A stretch of DNA of 64,000 nucleotides from Strigamia acuminata (GCA_949358305.1 OX442314.1:32545608-32609607), one strand, 5' to 3'. Shown: positions 10,155-21,575, numbered from the stretch's first letter. Numbers and translations: made by a program. The notes: a model not told the origin generated them from the sequence alone.

Positions 10155-12977
10155 TTACCCTATCTGGTCCCTCAGCGCAATGGCGGGCAACTTTCCTCCG
10201 CGGGGGCGTAGGATTAGGAGATTAACGGCTGGCGGTGGCGGAGGAAGGCCATCGGGCAGCGACGTGGTCAGATTTGCTGGATTCTCCGACTCGTTAATAA
10301 AAAACTGCGTTTGGCCGGGAGGTCCGTCCGTGCTGTTCCTTCTTTCGTGCACCCAGATTTGGGTCGAAGCGGGGAAGCGGTTGGGACATCGACGCATTCG
10401 CTGCGTTTCCGGCGGGGTGAGGGGCTCTCGGTGAGCCCGCTGGAGCCGCTGGTGGAGGATCGGGTCGTTGGTCAACCTTATCTCCTTCGCCATCCATTGC
10501 AGGAAGGATTCACCTTGGCGGTGGGTGGCCAGCAACGCTTGACGAGTCGCCTCCGACATCTGTAGGTTAGGATACTCCACCTCCAGTCGTAAGTAGAGCT
10601 GGGTTGGCGCGGGCGCCGGTGGAGGCAGAGGCGGCGGAGACGGTGGCAGCGGAATTTCCAGCGGTGGAGTGGTTTCCTCCAAGGACAGGGTGTCCATGCT
10701 CGTCGAAGGTGGCGAGGGCGACGGCAGCGGGGGAGTCTGGGGTCCCTTGCGTGATCGCTTCGGGATTAACTTTGGCCGCATACTCGCCCTTCGTTCCTTC
10801 GGGAATACAGGCTTTGGAGTCGGGATATAACTCCGGGCGGCAGGCTCGGGAGGAACCGTCTCGGCCACCACGATGGGGCGGACGGCCTCCTCCTTAGCGG
10901 ACGCCTCTTCGGCGACCTTTCGTAGCAACGTCGGGTGGACCCCTGGGTTTTTGTAGCGGAACGCCATCGAACGCATTTTCGCGAACTGGAAATTCGGGTT
11001 TTCCATGGAGCGGGCCAACTCGAACCGGAGGTCGGCCGCGGCTGGCGTAAACTCGGCCCAAAGTTGGTAGAGGGCCCTGTTCAGAAAGACGCCCTCTCTG
11101 TCGATTATGGTCCAGGCGGCCATCGACTGTCGGCCGTCCAGGAAGAGGGCGGGAGACAGGATTTCGGACATCACGCGTGTTACCTCGGCGTTTAAGCTGC
11201 TTCGGCTGAGTGGCAGGGCGCGGTTTGGATCTGCCGAAAAAGTGGCGGATAGTTTGCGCATTTGGGCTATCGCCCAATTGATGTGCTCCGTCTGAGCGGC
11301 GTCAGCCTGCGTCAAGGCCCGTTCGGCGGTAGCGGGGTGCTCACATTCAGCCTGGTGGGCCTGTAGTTCTCCCAAGGTGGGATTCGCTGCCTCTCGTTGA
11401 TTTCGGGCATCCCGCTCTTTCTCCTCGTACCACATGGCGTCACGAGCCGGCCTCGGTGCCTGAGTTGGCGGAGGAACCGGCGGGGGAGCCAGTCCTGGTG
11501 GTCGGTGCGGGACGTATTCTAGGAACGCCTCGCCTGGTCGCATGTTTCCAGGGGGCGCCCATCTAGTTATGGCTGGTGGTGGGGCCTCGAGGAGAGGCGG
11601 CCAGCTTGGTTGGACAGGATGGAAGGTTGGTGCGGACGGCGCAGCTACGGTTTGGTCTGTGGAGGACGTCGGCCGGTTTGCGGAGAATCCGCGGAAGGCG
11701 TTGGTGAGTACCTCTGCCAGTTCTCTGCGGGACATGGGTTTTTCCGGCTCCATCTCTTCGTCCAGATCCATTTTTTCTTCGATGGTTTCGCACCATCCTT
11801 CGGGTCCCTTCTTCCGATCGGAGGACGACACGGCTGCGGGTCCGGCTCTTGGCGAGTCCGAACTACCGGCGGCGGTCGGCCTCTTCTCGGCGGCGGCGAG
11901 TTTCGCTAGCAGGGTTTGCATCCTTTGCCTGCGGCGAGCTCTGCTCTTCCGGTTGCGCCTGGTGTTGGCGGTTTCGACGTGCGAAGGGGTTACCGAGTCT
12001 CTTCGGATTTTGTACGGGGGTTCCGCTTGGTCGAACATGGTCGACTCTTCGTCTGACGGCCGGACGGTGCGCACTAGGAAGAGAGAGGGCGCGGCTGCGG
12101 TAGCCGCTTGTCTCTCCTGTTCGTCGACCCGGTCGCTCCACGAGTTGGAAGGTCCGGCTTCTGGATCCAGTCGCAATTCGTTGGATGAGGCGGGTACAAT
12201 CACAACTGAGCGCAGGCCTCCCGACTGGACGACCGTTCGAGTTCTCGAATCGGAATTGCTCGAGTGGCCGGGTTGCGTCCCACTCGTCGACGGGCCGCTC
12301 TCCTCGGTGGAGAGGGCCTGCCTAATCTGAGCGGGGCCGCCGTTTGAGCTTGAGGCCTGTCTCTTCAGCCTCCTGACTCGTGTGCCGCTCTGAAGGATGC
12401 CGACTTGATGCAACTGCCACATTTCGGCTTGAGTGGCGATAAAGCCGACGGGCGGCACCCACGGTGTTGCTTGGCGGTCTTCGCGGGCCTCTCGTAACCA
12501 TTCTTTGATTTCTCCCGTCGAGAAACCATTTCGCTCCAAAACTCGTATTACGGCACTGGTTGCCGTTCGCTCTAGGTGAGCGATCTCTTCGCGGACGATT
12601 CGTCTCCGCTCTTCTGGCGTTGCGGCGTTGCGCCACCGAAGGCCGGTGTGCTCGTCCGCCTCGGTACCGCCGTACCGAGCTCGAAGTAGCTCTGAAAAGA
12701 TAGGGCTCGGCGGATTAAAGGCGGGATTGATCCGCGGCCCCACTCTTTCTCGCATTTTTCTGGGCAAACATTCGACCAGCGTCCTCGATCGGTCAAAGTA
12801 TTCTTCGATCGCTCGGGAGTAGCGTAATCTCAGGGCCCAGACATCGGTGTCCTCCTCTGGATAGGCTAGCCGGATAAATTCTGGCATTGCTAGCCGGAAG
12901 ATGTTGCCCTTGGTGGGCACTGTAGACGGCAGGGCGTCCCATGATTGTAGCGGGTCGATCTGAAGCATTAAATACAT
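10155..12977 (-). CDS. proline-rich 940-residue protein of unknown function (gag-like candidate)
   Basis: One uninterrupted frame of 940 codons, the longest in the window and without introns, unlike nearly every other gene of the right part. Seen in the protein: a helical N-terminal region (about 1-200), a low-complexity Ser/Thr/Gly stretch, a strongly basic patch near 345-365 (RKSRARRRQR), a proline-rich region, a second alpha-helical region (about 560-720) and proline-rich C-terminal third. There is no CCHC knuckle, protease or polymerase domain. An intact ORF with this layout could be a retroelement structural (gag-like) gene, but no matching long terminal repeats were found on the two sides. 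A TATA-like TATAAAAAG lies at about 12992-13001, very close to the first ATG, so translation may start at a later methionine. Function unknown. Confidence 0.6.
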   Translation of the reverse strand: MYLMLQIDPLQSWDALPSTVPTKGNIFRLAMPEFIRLAYPEEDTDVWALRLRYSRAIEEYFDRSRTLVECLPRKMRERVGPRINPAFNPPSPIFSELLRARYGGTEADEHTGLRWRNAATPEERRRIVREEIAHLERTATSAVIRVLERNGFSTGEIKEWLREAREDRQATPWVPPVGFIATQAEMWQLHQVGILQSGTRVRRLKRQASSSNGGPAQIRQALSTEESGPSTSGTQPGHSSNSDSRTRTVVQSGGLRSVVIVPASSNELRLDPEAGPSNSWSDRVDEQERQAATAAAPSLFLVRTVRPSDEESTMFDQAEPPYKIRRDSVTPSHVETANTRRNRKSRARRRQRMQTLLAKLAAAEKRPTAAGSSDSPRAGPAAVSSSDRKKGPEGWCETIEEKMDLDEEMEPEKPMSRRELAEVLTNAFRGFSANRPTSSTDQTVAAPSAPTFHPVQPSWPPLLEAPPPAITRWAPPGNMRPGEAFLEYVPHRPPGLAPPPVPPPTQAPRPARDAMWYEEKERDARNQREAANPTLGELQAHQAECEHPATAERALTQADAAQTEHINWAIAQMRKLSATFSADPNRALPLSRSSLNAEVTRVMSEILSPALFLDGRQSMAAWTIIDREGVFLNRALYQLWAEFTPAAADLRFELARSMENPNFQFAKMRSMAFRYKNPGVHPTLLRKVAEEASAKEEAVRPIVVAETVPPEPAARSYIPTPKPVFPKERRASMRPKLIPKRSRKGPQTPPLPSPSPPSTSMDTLSLEETTPPLEIPLPPSPPPLPPPAPAPTQLYLRLEVEYPNLQMSEATRQALLATHRQGESFLQWMAKEIRLTNDPILHQRLQRAHREPLTPPETQRMRRCPNRFPASTQIWVHERRNSTDGPPGQTQFFINESENPANLTTSLPDGLPPPPPAVNLLILRPRGGKLPAIALRDQIG

Positions 12978-13960
12978 TTTAATTTCGATACCCTTTTTAT
13001 AAATATTTGGAATAAAAATTGCGAGATCGGCGGTGGCACCAAAATTTCTTTCGGTTGTGGCCGCTCCTCTCTGTCCTGATTATTCGCAGGTCCGCGGTGG
13101 TTGGCCGCTGGTGTAGCTCAGTCTTTCTCTTGCTACCTTTTTTAGATTCAGGAGGTCCGCTCAAAACAACGTCGCGTAATATAAAAGAATCGGTTGTTTT
13201 TATTTAAGCTTTTCTACTCGTATTTAATTTATTACGAAGTTTCAACGTTACTTTAAGGTTTTAATTTTTTCTAAGTTTTAGCGACGCCATCTTGGCAAAC
13301 AGTTCCTTTGTCTGGGTTTGGAGATCGGAGATCTTCGGGTACGAAAATGGTTTCCGCGCCCGAGCTCCGATTCTACCGAAAATCAACAAAATAAATACAA
13401 AAAGAATTCATCAGTCAAGTTATCACGCGCCACAATCCGACATGGTGTCGGATGTCGGCGGATTACATTTTCGATCTTACGGGAAGATCTTAACCTTATG
13501 GCGCGCATGCGGATTTCGCGGAGTGCGAAACGGACCCTATATTTAACATTACGGCGGCCTATACCTTGACCCCCTGTTCGCAGTCTCGTGGCGGATTCTG
13601 CGGATTTCACCTATTCGTACAATCCGCACGATCGCGCGTGTTTTATCATTCTTGGCAAACCGTTTTTTGAAAACGCGTTGTAACGCATCCTCAACTTTAC
13701 AAATCTCGCTTAGCGCGATCGCGCTATAACGCTTCTTCGTGTCCAACAAAAACAGCCGATTAAAAACGAAACTTCGGGTTTCGCTAAAACGCGATTTTGA
13801 TATCGGGAAGGGCACGTGACCACGTGGGTAAAAATAGAATCGAGTTTCGTGAAAACCTAATTTGGAGAAACGGCGTGGTGGTTTTGCGAAATATGTCACA
13901 TGTCACGTGATCGGACGTTGGATCTCGTACATAAACGTTCGTGCCTGGTCAAACCAGAGT
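12978..13960. other. upstream flank of the 940-codon ORF
   Basis: No gene supported. A GGCGGCCT-type segment near 13553 followed by CCCTGTTCGCA resembles segments at about 35650 and 37300, so the end of this stretch belongs to the composite repeat family. CACGTG (13813-13831, 13906) occurs more than once. Confidence 0.4.
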
Positions 13961-15572
13961 CTTTAAAAAATATAAATGCATTTCCCGATCATAGGATTAA
14001 TTTCGCGCCGTGTGCTCCAGTCATTAATTAGGTTATCTTCGTTGCAACTCGTCATAATAAAATTTTTACAGAAAATCAATCGTTTTGTATTTTATTTTCA
14101 TCTTCCGGGGGTCTCGCGCCGTCGTAGTGGACGAGAGTCTTCCCGAACACGTTCGACGGGCTTCACGAACGCTTTCAGATCGAATGCGGAACTCGGGCCC
14201 GCCGCTCGGTCGAGCGGCGCAGTACCCGCCGAGTGGCGTGGTAGCCGGGTTCTCGCGTATGGCGTATGCGTCTTCACTAAAGAAACGCCTCTCTCGGTCT
14301 CAGACTGGCCTTCGGGCCGGTCAAAAAATAAATAAATAAATAAACGAGTCGGAAAATAGAACGCATCCGTCCCGGCGAATAAAAGCGGTTGGGGTCGCTG
14401 AACGGTGGCAGTGGTGGCGGCGGCAACCCCGACGACTCGTCCCAAAAAATAAGCTCTCGTATCGGCACCCGTTCGTTTATTTAAATGTGCGCGCGGTCGC
14501 GTGCATTCTACCCGTGTCCGATGTAGCGATCGATACGGGATAAAAAAAATATCACCCGAAAAAGAAAGACGATTAAAATTTTAATTCTCCGGTCGTGGCA
14601 CCGACTTTGCGGCTCGTGCTTTAACCGTTAATTAGGTTATCTTCGTCGTAATTCGTTGGAATAAAAATTTTATAGAAAATCAGCCGTTATGCATTTTATT
14701 TTCATCTTCCGGGGGTCTCGTGCCGTCGTAGTAGGCGTTAGTTTCAATCATCGCGTTCTACGGATTTTGAGGGGATCCTCAGATCGAGACCAAAGTGAGA
14801 GGGCCGTCGCCCCCGTCTCGTGCGCCGCTCGATCCCCGTTTGATGACAAGATGGCATTCGCCTCTCCCACCCGAGGATCGGTCGGTGGTGCGGTATTTAT
14901 GCTTGTGCTCCAAATGGGTGGTCGACAGGTCCCCAATCGGTCTCGGGCTCAGACTGGCCTTCGGGCCGGTCAAAATAACAAATAAATGAATAAATCGGAA
15001 ATAGAACGCTCCCGTCCCGGCGAGACTAGGGGCGGGTGGCGTCGTTGAGCGGCGGCAGCGGCGGCGGTAGCCCCGACGACTCGCCCCGAAAATAAGCTCC
15101 CGCACCGGCATTTCTTCGTCCGTCTAAACCTCGCAGCGCGCGTGCGGTCGCGTGCATTCTACTCGTGTCCGGTGTGGCGATCGGTACGGGGTTAAAAAAA
15201 AATATCACACGCAAAAGGAAAAACGATTAAAATTTTAATTCTTCGGTCGTGGAACCGACTTTGCGGTCCGTGCTTCAACCGTTAATTAGGTTATCTTCGT
15301 CGCAACTCGTCGTAATAAAAATTTCACAGAAAATCAGCCGTTTCGTATTTTATTTTCATCTTCCGGGGGTCTCGCGCCGTCGTTGTGGACGGGAGTCTTC
15401 CCGAACACGTTCGATGGGTTTTGCCAACACTTTCAGATCGAACTCGGGACTCGGGCCCGCCGCTCGGTCGAGCGGCGCACAGTACCCGCCGAGCGGCGCG
15501 GTATTCGATACCCGTCTTTGTAAAAGCAGCCGTGCTTCTTCGGTCTCAGACTGGCCTTCGGGCCGGTCAAAA

Positions 15573-15607
<35 letters not shown>

Positions 15608-16202
15608 ATTGGCCGTAAAATTGGGGCAACTGGGGTCGCTGAGCGGCGGCGGTGGCGACAGCAACGACAGCCACGACGACTCGCCCCGAAAATAAGTTTC
15701 CGCGTCGGCATCCGTTCGTTCGTCCGTTCGTTTAAACGTGCGCGCGGTCGCGTGCATCCATGACGTGGCGATCGGTACGGAGTAAAAAAAATCACCCGAA
15801 AAAGAAAGACGGTTAAAATTTTAATTCCCCTGTCGTAGAACTGATTTCGCGGCTCGCCTTCCAACCGTTAATCATTTTATCTTCGTCGCGACAGATTCGA
15901 ATAAAAGTTTTACAAAACAACCGTCGTTTTACATTTTTAAATCATTTCCCGGGGACCATGTACCGTCGCGGTAGACGCGAGTCGCGGTCATCGCATTCGA
16001 TAGACTTTGCGGACGTTCTTCAGATCGAGACCGGAGTACCTGTTGAGTACCAAATGGCCGGTCGGTCGTTGGTGTGGTTCCGTCTCCTAAAATGTTCGTC
16101 GCCATTTTCTGTTGGTCGAGTCGCCTACCATCCAATGGTCGGTCGGCGGGTCTCGGTCTCAGACTGGCCTTCGGGCCGGTCAAAAAAAAAAAAAAAAATT
16201 AA

Positions 16203-16237
<35 letters not shown>

Positions 16238-17830
16238 ATGACAGTTGGGCTCGTTGAGCGGTGGCGACGGCGGCGGCAACCCCGACGACTCGTCCCAAAA
16301 ATAAGCTCCCACATCGACACTCATCCGTTAGTCTAAACCTCTTGACGTGCATTCTACTCGCGTCCGACAGATTCGGTTCGTTGTGGGCATAGAAAACATC
16401 CGCACACCGATACGGCATGTTTCGACGTCGATGCGCGACTGCGAAGCCGAGTCCCCGACGACGTACATACTCGCACAAGCGCGTTCGCGCGCGCGATATT
16501 GCGTGTGATGCGATGCCGATGAGCTCGACACGGTCTTTCGACGCGGGCGTCGATAATAATGTCCGGCAACGTGGATAAATGTCCGCAGAGTGCTTTGTGT
16601 TTATGGCAACGCACCGGGACGCAATTAACCAACCACTTACGAAAATTCAAAACATAATTGTTTAACAAAAGGAAACTCGTATAATGTTGAAACAATAAAG
16701 AAAACGCAAAATTCAGATTCAAATTTAGATTTGAATTAGGTCAGATTAGGCCAGGTTGTAGATCCACAGACTCTCGAGACGACAACAAGAAAATAAAAAG
16801 GATGCGTTTATCGTTTGTAGGTAGAATCTCGCGCCGAGTTAAATAAAAGTCTTTAAAAAATAGAAATCGATTTCCCGGTCGTAGAATTAATTTTGTGTCA
16901 TGTGATCCAGTCATTAATTAGATTTTCGTGGTAGATGTTGCGTGAAACAAGATCGTGAACGTCTCAATTGGTTTACGATTTAAATTTCATCTCGCAATAC
17001 ACGCTGCACCAACGTAGTCGACGCGAGTTTATATCACTGCACTCGATGGGTTTTGTGAGCATTTTTAGACCAATCGATCGTACAGCTTGTTTGCTAGTTT
17101 CCTTTCGAGGTCAGCGGTTAACTCTTTGCATTCTATCATGCTGTTGGTTCCAACGGCGATACGCGTCTCCCGCCTGCCTCTCGGTCTCAGACTGGCCTTC
17201 GGGCCGGTCAAAAAAAAAGAAAAAAATTAATAAATAGATAAATAAGTCGGGAACAAAACGCATCCATCCCGACGAATAGTGACAGTTGGGCTCGTTGAGC
17301 GGTGGCGACGGCGGCGGCAACCCCGACGACTCGTCCCAAAAATAAGCTCCCACATCGACACTCATCCGTTAGTCTAAACCTCTTGACGTGCATTCTACTC
17401 GCGTCCGACAGATTCGGTTCGTTGTGGGCATAGAAAACGTCCGCACACCGATACGGCATGTTTCGACGTCGATGCGCGACCGCGAAGCGAAGTCCCCGAC
17501 GGCGTACATACTCGCACGAGCGCGTTCGCGCGCGCGATAATGCGTGTGATGCGATGCTGATGTCCGTCAACGTGGATATATGTCCACAAAGTGTCCGGTG
17601 TTTATGGCAACGCACCAGGGCGCAATTAACTACCAACGAGAATTGAAAATGTAATTGTTTAATAAAAAGAAACTCGTATAATATTGAAACGATAATAAAA
17701 ACGCAAAATTTAGATTCAAATTCAGATTCGAATTGGGTAAGATTAGGTCAGGTTAGACCCACAAACTCTGGGGGAGCGACACGAAAATGAAAAGGGCGCA
17801 CCTATCGCTTATAGATGTCTGGCGATCGAC
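13961..17830 (+). repeat. tandem array of the composite non-coding repeat, five units
   Basis: Units start near 13975, 14580, 15235, 15830 and 16860. Each has the same order of elements: TTAATTAGGTTATCTTCG, an AATAAAA-type box with TTTTATTTTCATCTTCCGG, a variable stretch with a TTCGA(C/T)GG motif, a GACTGGCC-TTCG-GGCCGGTC hairpin, an AATAAATAAA tract of variable length, a GGGG...CCCC G/C-rich segment followed by AAAATAAGCTC, and a tail with GTGCATTCTAC. Units 4 and 5 also have a CGCGCGCG-rich tail, then GGAAACTCGTATAAT and GGTCAGATTAGG(T/C)CAGGTT. No shared reading frame survives between units, so they look non-coding. Confidence 0.75.
14303..17209 (+). ncRNA. five copies of an 8-bp hairpin with a UUCG loop (hairpin A)
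   Basis: Copies at 14303-14322, 14952-14971, 15549-15568, 16162-16181 and 17190-17209 are identical: arm GACTGGCC, loop TTCG, arm GGCCGGTC. Each is preceded by CGG(T/G)CTCA and followed by CAAAA and an A/T-rich AATAAA-like tract. UUCG closed by C-G is an especially stable RNA tetraloop. Surrounding bases vary far more than the hairpin, which points to RNA-level constraint or very recent copying of this segment. A sixth, diverged copy is at 24279. Confidence 0.5.
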
Positions 17831-18560
17831 AATGGGTGGACGATTAAAGTTTAAATTTCGGATCGTGGTATCGGTTTCGCGGTTCGTATTCCAATAGTTA
17901 ATCACATTATCTTTGTACCAAACGACCGATACAAAAGTTTTGTAAAATATCCGCCGTTTTATATTTTAATTTCACCTTCCGGTTGCCACGCGCTGTCGTA
18001 GTTGGTGCGAATCTCCATCAACGCATTCGACGGGCTTCGAGAGTGATTCCAGTAATCCAGACCAATCCTGGCCCTCGCGGAAATCCGGAGGGTTTTGGTT
18101 TTCCGCGATTGTTTTACTCACTTCTGTGGTTTTTCTACTGTATGAGTTAATAGATGTTCTTTTGAACGTCTCTCTGTACAGAATACGGGGCAGCTGGCGC
18201 CGACAAGCACCGGCAGCCCCAAACAATTTGTTCAAAAATAAGCTTCTGCACGGGATTTCCATTTTTAACATTATGGTGTTTTTTTTTTTTATTGCCACCA
18301 AAGCGCGCTACCACCGCAAATTTTCCCGCGTTTGCCATGTACGCGCCGAAAACCACAGGCAATGAACTTTTCCACAAACTGAAAAACAAAATATATGGGT
18401 AAGCGCACATGGGCGAATAAAACAAGATTAGCCCAATTTCGGAATTTATTGGGTCGACGTTTTGTATTCACGCGTGACGGGGGCACCACATGTGGAAAAC
18501 GCGCAAATCACGCGCGAATCACGCGCGTCTACGCACATTGGAAACTTAGTATTAACGTTC
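17831..18560 (+). repeat. composite repeat, further unit and upstream module
   Basis: Contains TAAAGTTTAAATTTCGGATCG, the CTTCCGG box, a CCCTCG-CGG-AAAT-CCG-GAGGG hairpin at 18071-18091 and hairpin B at 18187. From about 18280 to 18480 there is a second module (GCGCGCTACC..., AACTTTTCCACA, AACAAAATATATGGG, CGGAATTTATTGGGTC) that returns at 20860-21060 and 29160-29340. Confidence 0.6.
18187..18220 (+). ncRNA. hairpin B copy 1
   Basis: Stem GGGGC / GCCCC, then an A-A mismatch, then CTGGCGC against GCACCGG around a CGACAA-type loop. Followed by ACAATTTGTTC and AAAATAAGC. Confidence 0.45.
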
Positions 18561-18885
18561 GTTTCGAGTTAAATAAAAACGACGACCGTGACGAGGACCA
18601 CAAAGACGGCGATAGCAGGATTCGTCGGAACAACGAGGATTGCCAACGAGAGAGACCCGTTCATTTGCCGACGCTCCATAGTTCAAACTTAAATCGTTCT
18701 CGGACTGCCACCAGATGTCACATCAGCCGCTCACGACATACACACACTTTGGTTCGGCAGCTTATATCAAACGCGCGCGTTTCATCTTCCGTCTGATCCT
18801 CACTGCCACCTCGTGTTCGTTGGTAAGTAAGTTTGATGCTTTGTGTGATTTCTCGGTCAATGGACCACGCCCACGACCACAATCA

Positions 18886-18888
<3 letters not shown>

Positions 18889-18942
<54 letters not shown>
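18889..18942 (+). repeat. (CT)n polypyrimidine array
   Basis: A near-perfect CT dinucleotide run sits in the first intron of the zinc-finger gene, just before its acceptor (tttattttcag), and extends the polypyrimidine tract. Confidence 0.9.
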
Positions 18943-18943
<1 letters not shown>

Positions 18944-18985
18944 ATTTATTTTCAGTTGTTTACTCGTCTCACAAACAAAAGGAAA

Positions 18986-19565
18986 ATGGCGGAAGCACCA
19001 CAAGAGGAGGGTGGCGGCAGGTCATACTCCTGCGCTCTATGCGATGATAAACACCCCGATAGTAAGAAACGTTTATTTATTTACTTATTATTTTATATCT
19101 TTTATTCCATATGTTTTATTTATTTTATATACATAAATATTTTTTAATTTTATTTTAATTTTTTTTTTTTCTTTTTCTTCCCCCCCCCCCCGCCCCACGT
19201 GCCTCAGGACCGGACGGATTCTTCTGCGTCGACGTCTTTCGCCACCAGCGACAGCGACACAACATCCACAAGGACGCGAATGATTTCGTCCGAGGGCTGT
19301 TGAAAAAATTCTCGCGCGAGCCCGTCTGTCTGGCATCGGTGAGTGTCCAATTATCCTCTTCACTCACACACTAGTTAACTAATTCGTATTTTTATTTTTT
19401 CCCCTTTCTTCTTAGGCGTTGAAACGAGTGCACCGACTCAACGGGCGACGCTGTCCGTTTTGTGCGGAGACGCCCTCTCCCGGGGATCTCGTCACTCATT
19501 GGGCGGAGGCACACGATTACCAAGCGCCCGCCGGAAATGATGGAGGTGGCGTCAATGAACATTAG
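18986..19565 (+). CDS. twin C2H2-type zinc-finger protein (ZF-a), 118 residues
   Basis: Three coding exons with matching phases: 18986-19061, 19208-19338 and 19416-19565. A non-coding first exon probably ends near 18820 at TTCGTTG/gtaagt. Finger 1 is C16-x2-C19 with H38 and H43 (or H46), split by an intron; finger 2 is CPFC at 82-85 with H97 and H102. The same two-finger layout, with an intron before finger 2 at the equivalent position, is found in the large genes at 39787-45668 and 55498-59070. This copy stops 16 residues after finger 2, so it is a short family member, or it uses a gtggcg donor near 19547 to reach exons not identified. A nucleic-acid-binding role is inferred from the fingers only. 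Confidence 0.65.
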
Positions 19566-19716
19566 TTTTTATTTAATTTTATTTTTTTCTCATAATTTGC
19601 ATTGTCCGACTTTTCCCCATTTGCTTTTATTTTTTTTTTACAAAAAAAAAAAAAAAAAAATCCACATTAATCATCTTTATTGTTATCATTATTACAAATA
19701 CACGATCAATTTTTTC

Positions 19717-20211
19717 TTATCCCGCGTCTTCTTTGCCAGACTCTCGATTCTTTCTCTGAGCTTCGTCACCGTCTCCTTTGTTTTCTTCTGGTATGACTCT
19801 TACCACACCCACACGGACTAACGCGCTCACCACTGAACCCGACAAAAGAACATCTCCATCTGGGAGCGTCTCGGTCCACATGGAATCGTCTCTGTTGCGT
19901 CCCTTCTTTCGCTCCTCCTCCTCTCGTTCCTCCTCCTTCGTCACTCTTCGAAGTATAAGATCCACCGTCTTCAACCTACCCGTCGGCGCACGCGGAGTGG
20001 AAGCGGTGGACGACTGGAAAAGGAAAGGGGGAAAAAAAATAAACGAAAAAACGAATAAATAATAGGAATCTCAACGGGATACCCCTTTAACTGGCGTCGT
20101 ATTCCCCGTCTCAAAAGGGCGCTTCGGCGTCTGCGGCGTTCTTGGTGACGATGGTTGCGATTGCGGCGACTGTGGTCGTGTCGGTGCCTCATTCCCGGCG
20201 ATGATTGACAT
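19717..20211 (-). CDS. two-exon charged protein (coiled-coil family member 1), 141 residues
   Basis: Exons 20211-20083 and 20013-19717 are joined in phase 0. Exon 1 (43 codons) is rich in Pro/Ser/Thr/Gln (PQSPQSQPSSPRTPQTP). Exon 2 opens with serine codon TCG after ...ttttccag and contains LRRVTKEEEREEEERKK followed by a mixed region and a charged end. The architecture matches the genes at 27972, 33442, 48728 and 62712: short Ser/Pro exon, phase-0 intron, TCG start, charged helical exon. No enzyme motif. The short intron (69 nt) has a TTTATT-rich 3' part. Confidence 0.55.
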
Positions 20212-20499
20212 CTGTAAAGAGAGAAATAAATAAATAAATAAATTAAATTAAATTAAATTAAAATAAATTAAATTGAGATACGAACGCGAAGAGAGGAGGA
20301 GAGAAAGGAGACCGAAACACGAACGAGAGGGGAGCGTTACAGTTTCACCGTATAGCGGGTAATTGATTGTTTGATAGCGCGTTGTACGAAATGAATTATC
20401 TCCAAACAAACACCCATTTGTTTATTTATTTGTTAATCTCGCTCGTTCGCTTAATTTTATAAAATTCATTAAACTCATTTGTACATTCATCAAATTGAT

Positions 20500-20610
20500 C
20501 GTTTCGTTTAGCGATGAAAACAACGACAATTCAGATGTTCACGCGGGCAACATGGCGTATACGTGCGTTTTGTGCACGCAAAATGTGAATACGGCCAATT
20601 GACAAAATAA
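20500..20610 (+). pseudogene. isolated first zinc-finger exon
   Basis: After an acceptor-like gtttcgtttag the DNA reads an acidic lead and then MAYTCVLCTQN followed by gtgaat, a donor at the place where ZF-a and ZF-b also splice after their first CxxC (SYSCALC, SFYCALC). No matching second-finger exon is found on the plus strand before the next gene. Read through, it stops after NTAN. It is either a relic or the start of a gene whose other exons I could not find. Confidence 0.4.
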
Positions 20611-20739
20611 CAATTCATAGACAGAGATTTAACAACTCACCTCTGTGGACGAAGCGCATGGTGCGTCCATTTTGACGAATGAACCGACACGACACCCGGT
20701 GATAACAATGGCGGTGGTAACACGTGACGGGTCACACTT

Positions 20740-20794
20740 CTAATTAAATAATAATAATAATAATAATAACAATAATAACAATAATAATAATAAC

Positions 20795-20827
<33 letters not shown>

Positions 20828-20830
20828 TTA
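20740..20830. repeat. (ATA)n / (AAC) microsatellite
   Basis: Trinucleotide AAT repeats with AAC interruptions run from about 20748 to 20826. Confidence 0.9.
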
Positions 20831-20859
20831 TAAAAATGACAAGTCGAAAACAAGCTATT

Positions 20860-21340
20860 CACGGGGTTTCGCGGATTGTCGCCAGAATGCGCCACCGCCG
20901 CGGATTTTCCAAGTTTGACATGTAGGTGTCGAATATTATGATTAACGAACTTTTCCACGTTAAAATTAAAAAAAACAAAATATACGGTTAGACGCATATA
21001 GATAGATAAAACATGATTAATCTGGTTCCGGAATTTATTGGGTCACTTTTTAACGCGGGAAACGTCAAGTGATCGCATCGGACGAACATTTTGGTATCCA
21101 TTAAAGGACACGAGTTCCACCGGGCTGCGCAGTGGTTCCGAGTAATTACATCACAGGTCGCGTGACCGGACGTTTGATCCAACACGCTAAACGTTCGTGT
21201 CTAGTTGAATAAAAGCCTTTACGATGGCGCGCCGTGCATCGCGGAATGGAATTTAAACCATAGACCAGTTTAAGCGTTCACAATCTCATTTCACGCGACA
21301 TCTATCGTGATAATCTGATTAATGGTTGGGGTACACGGTG
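20860..21340 (+). repeat. composite repeat, upstream module
   Basis: Shares GCCAGAATGCGCCACCG, AACTTTTCCAC, AACAAAATATA, TTCCGGAATTTATTGGGTC and GCGTGACCGG segments in the same order with 18280-18560 and 29160-29480. Ends with GTTGAATAAAAGCCTTTACGA, a TATA/poly(A)-like box found in all copies. Confidence 0.6.
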
Positions 21341-21513
21341 TGACGTAATTACTCAGAATCGTCACGTTAAAAAACAAAACGAAATGGGTGGATGGATGGG
21401 AATTTTTATTTCAGTCAGTTTTATTTACTCGCCTAAAAAAGAAAAAAAGAAAAAAAAAGAAAGAAAAAAAAAGAAAAAAAAAAAGGAAAAATGATAACAA
21501 CGAATACGACGAT

Positions 21514-21575
21514 TGGTCGAGTGGACGGAGATACCCGCCGCGTGGAACCGTGTGCCGAGAGGATGGAGACAGACA
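21514..21575 (+). repeat. tRNA-like 5' segment (A box only)
   Basis: TGGTCGAGTGG at 21514-21524 fits an internal RNA polymerase III A box and is followed by ACCCGCCGCGTGGAACCGTG. Two fuller relatives with a B box lie at 28874 and 50020 (minus). Here no B box follows. The segment lies in the 5' flank of the gene at 21939. Confidence 0.4.

Noticed and set aside
9400-13300. LTR retrotransposon around the 940-codon ORF
   Set aside because: I compared the two flanks and found no direct terminal repeats. The shared CAAGATGGCGTCG near 9500 and 13285 is inverted, short and resembles a common promoter motif.
13961-17830. Protein genes inside the tandem repeat array
   Set aside because: Open frames of 80-140 codons exist but are not shared between units that are otherwise alike, and they run through hairpins and A/T tracts.
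18889-18942. Glu/Arg-repeat protein on the minus strand
   Set aside because: It is only the reverse reading of a CT dinucleotide run inside an intron.
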